Source: Clostridia bacterium (GTDB lineage: Bacteria > Bacillota_A > Clostridia > Oscillospirales > CAG-272). From it: 6,337 nucleotides of DNA. This document shows positions 1-5,822 of the stretch, one piece after another. Location of the stretch: NCBI GenBank assembly GCA_017457545.1, contig JAFTHF010000186.1:1-6337 (forward strand), read 5' to 3'. Positions within the stretch are counted from its first letter, which is position 1. The number at the start of each line of letters is the position of its first letter. Position numbers and translations under genes: made by a program. The notes under the pieces were generated by a model, which was given only the letters and a program-made list of their open reading frames with translations, was not told the DNA's origin and made no database searches.

Positions 1-1051
1 CCTTAGCACAAGCTCTTGCGTCCTCATCAGTTGCCCATTCATTATAGTCAACGCCTGCATACTTCTTAACAGCCTCAACCATTGTAAGTCTTTCCCAATG
101 GCCCATATCAATTTCGTTGCCCTGATACATAATCTTCTCAGAGCCACAAATCTTAACTGCAAGCATCTTGTTCATTTCTTCAACAAGGTCCATCATACCC
201 TTATAGTCTGTGAACGCCTGATAAAGCTCAATAGATGTAAACTCAGGGTTGTGCTTAGTATCCATACCCTCATTTCTGAAGATTCTGCCTACCTCGTATA
301 CTCTGTGCATACCGCCAACGATAAGTCGCTTAAGATAAAGCTCTGTTTCGATACGGAGATACATATCAATATCAAGTGTGTTATGGTGAGTTACAAAGGG
401 TCTTGCGCTGGCACCGATTTCAAGGGGAACAAGAATAGGAGTATCAACCTCCAAAAATCCCTTGGAATCAAGGTAGTTACGGATTTCCTTAAGAATCTGT
501 GATCTCTTATAAAATGTATCCTTAACCTCAGGATTTACAATTAAGTCAACGTATCTCTGTCTGTATCTTGTTTCCTGATCCTTAAGACCGTGGAACTTCT
601 CGGGAAGGGGAAGGAGTGACTTAGCAAGAAGCTCAATTTCGTACACGTGTACGGAGATTTCGCCTCTTCTTGTTCTGAATACCATACCGGAAATACCTAC
701 GATATCACCGATATCCCACTTCTTGTACTGTTCAAAATTCTCTTCACCGATATCGTTGATTCTGATGTAGCACTGGATTCTGCCCTTACCGTCAGCAACG
801 TCAATAAAGTTAGCCTTACCCATATCACGACGGGACATAAGTCTGCCGGCAATCTTTACTGTCTTGCCCTCGTATTCCTCAAAATTATTTACGATATCTA
901 CTGTATATGTGTCAACATCGTACTTAACCTTTTCGAAGGGGTTATTACCCGCCTCGCAAAGTGCAGCAAGCTTGTCACGGCGAATCTGCAAGATTTCGCT
1001 TAATTCAAGCTCTTCATTTACATTTTCAGCATTATTTACGTTTTCCTGCAT
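1..1051 (-). CDS. lysS: Lysyl-tRNA synthetase, class II (3' end missing at window edge)
   Basis: This gene charges tRNA-Lys with lysine using ATP, in the cytoplasm. 350 codons are present of the roughly 500 usual for the family, so the C-terminal part with class II motif 3 lies outside the window. Visible parts: an N-terminal OB-fold anticodon-binding domain at about residues 55-150 (VKIAGRLMSRRDMGKANFID), RYRQRYVDL at 162-170, motif 1 around GFLEVDTP at 198-205, GASARPFVTHHNTLD at 213-227, and motif 2 with VGRIFRNEGMDTKHNPEF at about 254-271. The ATG at 1051 is chosen because it follows an AGAGGA ribosome binding site; the first 18 or so residues are an acidic, Asn-rich lead. It starts 12 bases after the greA stop, so it is almost certainly co-transcribed with greA. 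The family call is very secure; the symbol assumes the usual bacterial LysS. Confidence 0.97.
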   Translation of the reverse strand, partial: MQENVNNAENVNEELELSEILQIRRDKLAALCEAGNNPFEKVKYDVDTYTVDIVNNFEEYEGKTVKIAGRLMSRRDMGKANFIDVADGKGRIQCYIRINDIGEENFEQYKKWDIGDIVGISGMVFRTRRGEISVHVYEIELLAKSLLPLPEKFHGLKDQETRYRQRYVDLIVNPEVKDTFYKRSQILKEIRNYLDSKGFLEVDTPILVPLEIGASARPFVTHHNTLDIDMYLRIETELYLKRLIVGGMHRVYEVGRIFRNEGMDTKHNPEFTSIELYQAFTDYKGMMDLVEEMNKMLAVKICGSEKIMYQGNEIDMGHWERLTMVEAVKKYAGVDYNEWATDEDARACAK

Positions 1052-1063
1052 TTTAATGTCCTC

Positions 1064-1540
1064 TTATTTTGTCTTATAGAAATCTACAATCTCTGCATCT
1101 CTCTCGCCTGCGGGAGTTTCAATTGTAACATTCTCGCCCTTCTTGTGACCGATAATAGCCATACCGATAGGAGAACGGTCAGAAATCTTACCACGGAGAG
1201 GATCAACCTCATTGGAGCCTACAAGGTCATACTGCTTCTCTGTACCGTCTGCGTACTTAAGAATTACAGTAGAGCCAAGGCTTACTACGTTTTTAACTGC
1301 GTCTGTATCAATGATAACAGCATTCTTCATAAGGTATTCAAGCTCTGCAATTCTGCTTTCTACCTTAGCCTGCTGATCTCTTGCTTCATCATATTCACTG
1401 TTTTCGGATAAGTCACCGAAGGATCTTGCTTCCTTAAGTAATTCCTTTACTTCCTGACGGCGAACATTTTTTAAATAATCATATTCCTCCTTAAGCTTTT
1501 CAAAGCCCTCGGCAGTATAGGTTAATTTCTTTTCTTCCAT
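1064..1540 (-). CDS. greA: Transcription elongation factor GreA
   Basis: GreA enters the secondary channel of backtracked RNA polymerase and stimulates cleavage of the 3' end of the nascent RNA, rescuing stalled complexes. The protein has 158 residues, exactly the usual family length. The N-terminal antiparallel coiled coil (about residues 1-77) carries the tip motif GDLSENSEYDEARDQQ at 42-57, with the acidic pair D43 and E46 in the positions that help coordinate the catalytic Mg2+. The C-terminal FKBP-like domain shows SPIGMAIIGHKKGENVTIET. The frame is open 7 codons further upstream to an ATG at 1561, but the start at 1540 has a GAGGT site 7 bases ahead and gives the standard N-terminus. 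It is followed after 12 bases by lysS, a pairing common in Firmicutes. A terminator and a possible weak promoter lie upstream. Confidence 0.98.
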   Translation of the reverse strand: MEEKKLTYTAEGFEKLKEEYDYLKNVRRQEVKELLKEARSFGDLSENSEYDEARDQQAKVESRIAELEYLMKNAVIIDTDAVKNVVSLGSTVILKYADGTEKQYDLVGSNEVDPLRGKISDRSPIGMAIIGHKKGENVTIETPAGERDAEIVDFYKTK

Positions 1541-1547
1541 TGTTATT

Positions 1548-1552
1548 ACCTC
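1548..1552 (-). promoter_or_regulatory. Ribosome binding site that fixes the greA start
   Basis: GAGGT on the minus strand lies 7 bases before the ATG at 1540. The in-frame ATG at 1561 has no comparable purine-rich site ahead of it, so 1540 is preferred. Confidence 0.8.
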
Positions 1553-1556
1553 GTGT

Positions 1557-1568
1557 GGCAAGTATGCC
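1557..1568 (-). repeat. Small hairpin in the greA leader
   Basis: GGCA, a 4-base loop and TGCC form a short 4-bp stem just ahead of the greA RBS. It has too few base pairs to claim a regulatory role and may be chance; it is listed because it lies in the short untranslated leader. Confidence 0.3.
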
Positions 1569-1581
1569 CTTTCACTAAATT

Positions 1582-1611
1582 ATTTAACTTTTTTGATCAC
1601 TTTACGCACAA
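1582..1611 (-). promoter_or_regulatory. Possible weak promoter for greA-lysS
   Basis: On the minus strand TTGTGC (3 of 6 to the -35 consensus) is followed, after 18 bases, by TTAAAT (4 of 6 to the -10 consensus), about 40 bases before the greA start. The -35-like box begins within the T-tract of the preceding terminator. The match is poor. A promoter is expected here because a terminator precedes greA, but read-through from upstream is also possible. Confidence 0.3.
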
Positions 1612-1631
1612 AAACTCCTGTTACGGAGTTT
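1610..1631 (-). terminator. Rho-independent terminator after the PucR-type regulator gene
   Basis: On the minus strand AAACTCC, a 6-base loop (GTAACA) and GGAGTTT form a 7-bp stem followed by further T (five T in all after GGAG). It lies 10 bases past the regulator stop codon. The stem is short and has only four G-C pairs, so termination is probably partial. Confidence 0.6.
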
Positions 1632-1641
1632 CTGTTAAAAA

Positions 1642-2727
1642 TTAGAATTTAATAGGCTTAGCTGTAAGATAGCGTCTTACCATAAGGGCAACCTTAAATG
1701 TGATTGCATGGTCGAACTGACGGAGGTCAAGCCCTGTAAGCTTCTTAATCTTGTCAAGTCTGTATACAAGAGTATTTCTGTGAACAAAGAGCTTACGTGA
1801 GGTTTCTGACACGTTAAGGTTGTTCTCAAAGAATACCTGAATTGTCTGAAGTGTTTCCTTATCGAGAGTTTCGATAGAGCCGTGCTTAAACACCTCTGTC
1901 AAGAAAATCTCGCAAAGAGTGGTGGGAAGCTGATAGATAAGACGGCCGATACCAAGGTTTTCGTAGCTTACAATTTCCTTTTCGGTCTCAAATACCTTAC
2001 CAACCTCAATAGCGATCTGCGCTTCCTTGTAGGAGCGTGCAAGATCCTTAATATTATCAACGATAGTACCGATACCGATACCAACACGGCAGTAGAACTC
2101 GGAGCTTAAGGTGTCAGAGATGCTCTGTGCGATCTTTTCTGTCTCCAAAAGGTCAGCGTCGTCTGCCAAGCCCTTAACAACAACGATATCCTGATCCCCT
2201 GCTGCGATAACATAGTCCTTGGACTTATCGGGGAACATATTCTGAAGAATTTCAAAGGGCATAATTTCAGTTCTGGAATAGAATCTTACAAGGAATACTA
2301 CACGGTGGTCGTTACCGTCAAAATGGAGCTCCTTGCTCTTTGCGTAAATATCGCTAGGCAAGATATTGTCCATAATAATATTCTTGATGAATGAGCTTTT
2401 ATCGCACTTTTCGTCGTAGTAGCTTTTGATATTGGAAAGGGAGATAGCAAGAATGGACGCATACTTCTCAGCAAGCTTATCCTCGCCCTCAACGAATACC
2501 ATAAATTCGGATTTTGCTCCGCTACCGATAGGCTGATATGTGTATCCCTCAACAACCATAGTATCTGTGGTGAAAACCATTTCCTCTTTTGCTCTTGAAC
2601 GAAGCTCACCAATCTTAGAAAGCTCGCTGCAAGCAATAACAACGCCTGAGTCGTCAATAACACCTATAACGCGGTCAACCGCATCGTGCATCTGGTGGAT
2701 AATACCCTGGAATAATCTGTTAGACAT
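1642..2727 (-). CDS. PucR/CdaR-type transcriptional regulator with C-terminal helix-turn-helix
   Basis: This is a predicted DNA-binding regulator of 361 residues. The C-terminal PucR-type helix-turn-helix is clear: from about residue 285 to 347, with LNVSETSRKLFVHRNTLVYR and then LDKIKKLTGLDLRQFDHAITF, typical of HTH_30 regulators. The middle (about 137-265) resembles the degenerate GGDEF-like module of CdaR-type proteins, with RVVFLVRFYSR and later RVGIGIGTIVDNIKDLARSYKEAQIAIEVG. The N-terminus (1-105) has VIGVIDDSGVVIACSE, reminiscent of the sugar-diacid recognition/PAS-like domain. No signal peptide or membrane segment is seen, so it is a cytoplasmic protein. Start: the ATG at 2727 follows GGAGGT at good spacing. 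It has its own promoter and a following terminator, so it is probably monocistronic. Its neighbours are housekeeping genes and offer no catabolic target, so ligand and regulon are unknown; the symbol cdaR would over-claim. Confidence 0.88.
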   Translation of the reverse strand: MSNRLFQGIIHQMHDAVDRVIGVIDDSGVVIACSELSKIGELRSRAKEEMVFTTDTMVVEGYTYQPIGSGAKSEFMVFVEGEDKLAEKYASILAISLSNIKSYYDEKCDKSSFIKNIIMDNILPSDIYAKSKELHFDGNDHRVVFLVRFYSRTEIMPFEILQNMFPDKSKDYVIAAGDQDIVVVKGLADDADLLETEKIAQSISDTLSSEFYCRVGIGIGTIVDNIKDLARSYKEAQIAIEVGKVFETEKEIVSYENLGIGRLIYQLPTTLCEIFLTEVFKHGSIETLDKETLQTIQVFFENNLNVSETSRKLFVHRNTLVYRLDKIKKLTGLDLRQFDHAITFKVALMVRRYLTAKPIKF

Positions 2728-2748
2728 ATCTTAACCTCCAAATAAAGT

Positions 2749-2766
2749 CAATTTGTGCAATTTGCG
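2749..2766 (-). repeat. Tandem 9-bp direct repeat in the regulator gene's leader, possible operator
   Basis: On the minus strand CGCAAATTG is followed immediately by CACAAATTG (8 of 9 identical). The pair lies between the predicted transcription start (near 2774) and the GGAGGT at 2734-2739. It also contains the odd-centred palindrome GCAAATTGC (2757-2765). The position suits a repressor site, possibly autoregulatory. The repeat is short and AT-rich, so chance is possible. Confidence 0.4.
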
Positions 2767-2780
2767 CATTCTGTATATCT

Positions 2781-2809
2781 ATATTACACTATTTTAAGGG
2801 TCATTTCAA
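2781..2809 (-). promoter_or_regulatory. Sigma-A-type promoter for the PucR-type regulator gene
   Basis: On the minus strand TTGAAA (-35, 5 of 6) is followed, after exactly 17 bases, by TAATAT (-10, 4 of 6), in an AT-rich region. The predicted start site near 2774 leaves a leader of about 47 bases that contains the tandem repeat and a strong RBS. Confidence 0.7.
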
Positions 2810-2825
2810 TACTTTTTTTAATATT

Positions 2826-2868
2826 TTTTTGTGAATTTTGTATATTCTTTTGCCATTTTACACAAAAA
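2826..2868 (-). repeat. AT-rich inverted repeat directly after the rsmE stop
   Basis: TTTTTGTG begins right after the rsmE stop codon, and its complement CACAAAAA follows after 27 bases. No T-tract follows the second arm on the minus strand (it is A-rich), so this does not look like an intrinsic terminator for rsmE. It lies upstream of the regulator's -35 box and could be a protein site or simply AT-rich background. Confidence 0.3.
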
Positions 2869-3618
2869 TCACAGTTCTGTCTCGTATGCAATACAGGCAA
2901 GGGCAAAGCTGGGTGCTGTCTCACACCTTAAAATTCTTTTTCCAAGTCCTGCAATTTTTGCTCCCTTACCCTTAGCAAGCTCTACCTCCTTAAGGCTGAA
3001 CCCACCCTCTGAGCCGATTATAAGTGAGATGGTTTTTGCGTTTTTGTTTTCTCTCAGTATTTCCTTAAGTGAGCAGGTGTTATCACCCTCATAGCAGAAA
3101 ATCATAAGGTCGCAATCTGCTGCATCGTTAAGAGCCTCGTTATATTTCATAGCCTCACGCACCTTGGGAATAATGCCACGTCCACTCTGCTTTGCGGCGC
3201 TTTCTGCAATCTTGTTGTGGCGCTCTGCTTTCTTTTGAATATCCTTGCCCTCTATTTTGGCAATACATCTTTCCGATGCAAAGGGAATGATTTCGGACAC
3301 TCCACACTCAATAGATTTTTGAATTATGGTTTCAAGCTTGTCGCCCTTAGGGATAGCCTGATAAAGCTTTATGTAGCATACGGGCTCCGTGTCGGAAGCT
3401 GCCTGTTCCACTACATCAAGATACACCTCATCAGCAGAAAAGCCCGAAATTTTGCATACGTATACGTTTTTTTGCATATCGCAGACCGTAATTTCCTCTC
3501 CCTCGGCCATACGGAGAGAACGGGAAATATGGTGGGCATCCTCGCCTCTTATGGTAATAGTCCTTGCTCCGTTATCCAAATAGCTCACCTGCTCTGCTCT
3601 TATAAAAAATCTGGGCAT
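2869..3618 (-). CDS. rsmE: 16S rRNA (uracil-1498-N3)-methyltransferase RsmE
   Basis: RsmE methylates N3 of U1498 in 16S rRNA within the small subunit, using S-adenosylmethionine. The protein has 249 residues, normal for the family. An N-terminal PUA-like RNA-binding part covers about residues 1-75 (MPRFFI, then DAHHISRSLRM at 27-37). The SPOUT (trefoil-knot) methyltransferase domain follows: AIPKGDKLETIIQKSIECGV at 88-107, ERCIAK at 116-121, AESAAKQSGRG at 138-148, IGSEGGFS at 201-208 and LGKRILRCETAPSFAL at 225-240. The last two blocks are the knot that binds the cofactor. GGAGG ends 6 bases before the ATG at 3618, which supports that start. In many Firmicutes rsmE directly follows prmA in the same transcript. 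Here a terminator and a strong promoter separate them, pointing to independent expression. No obvious intrinsic terminator follows it. Confidence 0.97.
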   Translation of the reverse strand: MPRFFIRAEQVSYLDNGARTITIRGEDAHHISRSLRMAEGEEITVCDMQKNVYVCKISGFSADEVYLDVVEQAASDTEPVCYIKLYQAIPKGDKLETIIQKSIECGVSEIIPFASERCIAKIEGKDIQKKAERHNKIAESAAKQSGRGIIPKVREAMKYNEALNDAADCDLMIFCYEGDNTCSLKEILRENKNAKTISLIIGSEGGFSLKEVELAKGKGAKIAGLGKRILRCETAPSFALACIAYETEL

Positions 3619-3645
3619 AGCGCACCTCCAACCTTTAATGTATAT

Positions 3646-3674
3646 ATAATATCACTTATATTTAATAATGTCAA
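3646..3674 (-). promoter_or_regulatory. Strong sigma-A-type promoter for rsmE
   Basis: On the minus strand a perfect TTGACA -35 box is followed, after 17 bases, by TATTAT (5 of 6 to the -10 consensus). The predicted start near 3639 leaves a leader of about 20 bases containing GGAGGT. The -35 box abuts the T-tract of the preceding terminator. This is the best promoter match in the window. Confidence 0.85.
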
Positions 3675-3675
3675 G

Positions 3676-3707
3676 AAAAAAGCAAAGCCGAGAAAAATTC
3701 TCGGCTT
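3676..3707 (-). terminator. Rho-independent terminator of the dnaK-dnaJ-prmA transcript
   Basis: On the minus strand AAGCCGAGAA, a 3-base loop and TTCTCGGCTT form a perfect 10-bp stem, followed by TGC and then six T. It starts 9 bases past the prmA stop codon. The clean stem and T-rich tail make this a convincing terminator. Confidence 0.88.
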
Positions 3708-3716
3708 ATATTTACA

Positions 3717-4643
3717 TTATGCTACCTTAACGGAAATAGCGCACCAGCCGTTTTCGTGGATTTCTTCTACTATCTCAAAGGAGTTTTTAGCGATAGAATC
3801 GTACACGTCCCGGCACCTTTCGTCAATTATGCCTGAAAGAATAAGCACTGTATCCTTGTGCATAAACTTGGAAATATCGGGGAGCATTCTGATAATAATA
3901 TCTGCAACAATGTTTGCAGTAATTACATCGTACTTGCCTGCCTTAACGCCTGCAAGAAGGTCGGAAACATCGCACTCAATATTAGTAACGTCATTATCCT
4001 TTACGTTCTCACGGGAAACCTTAACGGCAACAGGGTCAATATCGTAGGCATAGCACTGCTTGGCGCCAAGCTTGGATGCGCAGATTGCCAGAATTCCACT
4101 ACCGCAGCCAACATCAAGCATAAGGCTTTCCTCGCTTATGTATTTTTCAAGCAAGGTAGCGCAAAGGCGTGTTGTCTCGTGAGTGCCTGTGCCGAATGCC
4201 ATACCGGGATCCATTTTAACAACGATCTCCCCGTTTGATGCATCATATTTCTCCCACATGGGAACTACAACCAAGCGATTGCCGATTTTAATAGGCTTAT
4301 AGTACTGCTTCCATGAGTTAGCCCAGTCCTCCTCACAAAGAGAAATAAGCTCAGTTTTTGCCTCTATCTTAAGTGCGTCAAGCTTCTCGCTTATAAACAT
4401 TGTATAATGCTCTGTGGGCTTATCTGCGGGCACGTAAATTGATACTGAGGCAACGGTTCTGTCAGCGTTTAAAACGCTTTCATCAATCAAATCCCCGTAT
4501 ACGCCATCGAGGATTCGGTCCTCGATGTCGGAATAATCCTCAATCTGAAGTCCGTTTGAAAGCATACTCATAACAGCGCAAAGGTCATCAAGATTTTCCA
4601 CCTTAGATGTAACCTTTATCTGTATCCACATATTATTTTCCAT
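3717..4643 (-). CDS. prmA: Ribosomal protein L11 methyltransferase PrmA
   Basis: PrmA trimethylates amino groups of ribosomal protein L11 with S-adenosylmethionine, in the cytoplasm. From the chosen start it has 308 residues, in the family range. The N-terminal substrate-recognition domain spans about 1-105 and begins MENNMWIQIKV. The catalytic Rossmann-type domain shows MDPGMAFGTGTHETT at 144-158, the SAM-binding motif LDVGCGSGILAICASKLGA at 176-194, the acidic loop AYDIDP at 199-204 and NIVA at 244-247, all family hallmarks. The frame is open further upstream to 4748 inside dnaJ, but those 35 residues are basic, not PrmA-like, and duplicate dnaJ coding DNA. The ATG at 4643 has GAGGA just ahead; an ATG at 4631 (MWIQ) is a less likely alternative. 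It starts 7 bases after the dnaJ stop and is thus probably translationally linked to it. Confidence 0.97.
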   Translation of the reverse strand: MENNMWIQIKVTSKVENLDDLCAVMSMLSNGLQIEDYSDIEDRILDGVYGDLIDESVLNADRTVASVSIYVPADKPTEHYTMFISEKLDALKIEAKTELISLCEEDWANSWKQYYKPIKIGNRLVVVPMWEKYDASNGEIVVKMDPGMAFGTGTHETTRLCATLLEKYISEESLMLDVGCGSGILAICASKLGAKQCYAYDIDPVAVKVSRENVKDNDVTNIECDVSDLLAGVKAGKYDVITANIVADIIIRMLPDISKFMHKDTVLILSGIIDERCRDVYDSIAKNSFEIVEEIHENGWCAISVKVA

Positions 4644-4647
4644 TACT

Positions 4648-4652
4648 TCCTC
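4648..4652 (-). promoter_or_regulatory. Ribosome binding site for prmA overlapping the dnaJ stop codon
   Basis: On the minus strand the TGA of dnaJ runs straight into GGAAGTA and then the prmA ATG, so GAGGA overlaps the stop. This decides the prmA start at 4643 and suggests that ribosomes finishing dnaJ help start prmA. Confidence 0.75.
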
Positions 4653-5778
4653 ATTTCTTGAAGCGACTGAAAAAGCTGCTGCGCTTAGAAAAATTTTTCT
4701 CCTGACAGCTTTCCGCAAAGCTACGGAGAAGCTTCTTCTGCTCTTCACTTAAATTCTTGGGAGTTTCTACAATAGCCCTGAAATAGAGGTGACCTCTTGC
4801 TCTGCCGTTTACATCGGGAACACCCTTCTGCTTAACGGTGAACATAGTTCCTGTCTGTGTACCCTCGGGAATAGTATAATCAACCTCACCCTCCATTGTA
4901 GGCACCTTGATTGTTGCGCCAAGGGCTGCCTCTGCAAAGGTAATGGGAATTTCACAGTAAAGGTCCTTGCCGTCACGCTCAAATACTGCGTGGGGGCGAA
5001 CGGAAACCTGAATAATAAGATCGCCTGCTGCGCCACCGTTTCTGCCGTCGTTACCCTGATCACGAAGGGCAATTCTCTGTCCGTCGTCAATACCTGCAGG
5101 GATTGTAACCTCAAGCTTCTTATTTATCTTTACCATGCCTTTGCCCTTACAGTTCTGACAGGGTGTCTTTATAATCTTACCTGTGCCCTTACAGTCGGGG
5201 CAGGCTGTGGTTGACTGCATTACGCCAAAGGCTGTTCTCTGCTGTACTCTTACAGTACCGCTACCGCCACATTTCGTACACTTCTCGGCACTTGTGCCCT
5301 TTTCAGCACCACTACCGCCACAATCGGAGCACTTCTGGATTCTTGCATAGCTTACCTCCTTTTTACAGCCGAAAAAGGCCTCTTCAAAGGAGAGAATAAT
5401 TCTTACACCGATATCGTCACCCTGCTGAGGAGCATTTGCCCTGCGTGATGAGGATGAGCCACCGCCGAAGAATGAGGAGAAAATATCACCCATATCAAAG
5501 TCAAAGCCACCGAAGCCTCCAAAGCCTCCACCTCCAAAGCCGCTTGTCTGATCAAAGGCTGCGTGGCCGTACTGGTCATACTTGGACTTTTTATCGGGAT
5601 CGGAGAGGACACCGTATGCCTCGTTGATTTCCTTAAACTTCTGCTCTGCCTCGGCATTGCCCGGATTCATATCGGGATGGTATTTTTTAGCAAGGGAACG
5701 GTACGCCTTCTTGATTTCGTCAGCGCTGGCACCCTTATTTATACCCAGAGTTTCATAATAATCTCTTTTATCTGCCAT
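4651..5778 (-). CDS. dnaJ: Molecular chaperone DnaJ (Hsp40, type I)
   Basis: DnaJ delivers unfolded clients to DnaK and stimulates its ATPase, in the cytoplasm. The 375-residue protein has full type I architecture. The J domain is at 1-70 with the essential HPD at 34-36. A Gly/Phe-rich linker follows at about 78-107, with a [13 protein letters not shown] run and then a Ser/Arg stretch. The zinc-binding region has four CxxCxGxG repeats, starting at Cys150, Cys167, Cys193 and Cys207, so both zinc sites are intact. The two C-terminal substrate-binding domains cover about 217-345, with the conserved [20 protein letters not shown] near 331-350. The ATG at 5778 follows GAGGT at good spacing. It lies between dnaK and prmA in one transcription direction. 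A hairpin in the 44-base gap behind dnaK may lower its expression relative to dnaK. Confidence 0.98.
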   Translation of the reverse strand: MADKRDYYETLGINKGASADEIKKAYRSLAKKYHPDMNPGNAEAEQKFKEINEAYGVLSDPDKKSKYDQYGHAAFDQTSGFGGGGFGGFGGFDFDMGDIFSSFFGGGSSSSRRANAPQQGDDIGVRIILSFEEAFFGCKKEVSYARIQKCSDCGGSGAEKGTSAEKCTKCGGSGTVRVQQRTAFGVMQSTTACPDCKGTGKIIKTPCQNCKGKGMVKINKKLEVTIPAGIDDGQRIALRDQGNDGRNGGAAGDLIIQVSVRPHAVFERDGKDLYCEIPITFAEAALGATIKVPTMEGEVDYTIPEGTQTGTMFTVKQKGVPDVNGRARGHLYFRAIVETPKNLSEEQKKLLRSFAESCQEKNFSKRSSFFSRFKK

Positions 5779-5793
5779 TTATATACCTCACAT

Positions 5794-5815
5794 AGGGCAG
5801 GAAAAATCCTGCCCT
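5794..5815 (-). repeat. Strong hairpin between dnaK and dnaJ
   Basis: On the minus strand AGGGCAGGA, a TTTT loop and TCCTGCCCT form a perfect 9-bp stem with six G-C pairs, 7 bases past the dnaK stop and 4 bases before the dnaJ RBS. No T-tract follows on the minus strand, so it is not a standard terminator. It may stabilise the dnaK 3' end, serve as a processing boundary, or weaken dnaJ translation. On the plus strand a T/G-rich tail follows, but no plus-strand gene is seen that it could terminate. Confidence 0.75.
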
Positions 5816-5822
5816 TTGTTGT

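Noticed and set aside
98..502. Plus-strand open frame of 134 codons opposite lysS
   Set aside because: It lies wholly antisense to conserved LysRS coding sequence, with no RBS and no family resemblance.
1052..1063. T-box leader or separate promoter for lysS
   Set aside because: Only 12 bases separate greA and lysS, leaving no room for a T-box or a promoter with leader; lysS appears to depend on the greA transcript.
1541..1561. GreA starting 7 codons earlier at 1561
   Set aside because: There is no RBS ahead of it, the codons overlap the actual GAGGT site, and the 158-residue form matches the family length.
3217..4047. Long open frame on the plus strand (276 codons) across the rsmE-prmA junction
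   Set aside because: It is antisense to two certain genes and to the terminator and promoter between them, has no recognisable domain, and its composition is that expected of a reverse-complement shadow.
4644..4748. Longer N-terminus for PrmA starting at 4748
   Set aside because: The extra 35 residues are translated from another frame of the conserved dnaJ 3' end, are unlike any PrmA N-terminus, and the ATG at 4643 has its own RBS.
5490..5545. Low-complexity repeats in dnaJ
   Set aside because: These encode the Gly/Phe-rich linker normal for type I DnaJ and are not an independent repeat element.
5779..5822. CIRCE-type heat-shock operator or intrinsic terminator between dnaK and dnaJ
   Set aside because: The hairpin arms do not match the CIRCE half-sites (TTAGCACTC type), and no T-tract follows on the coding strand.
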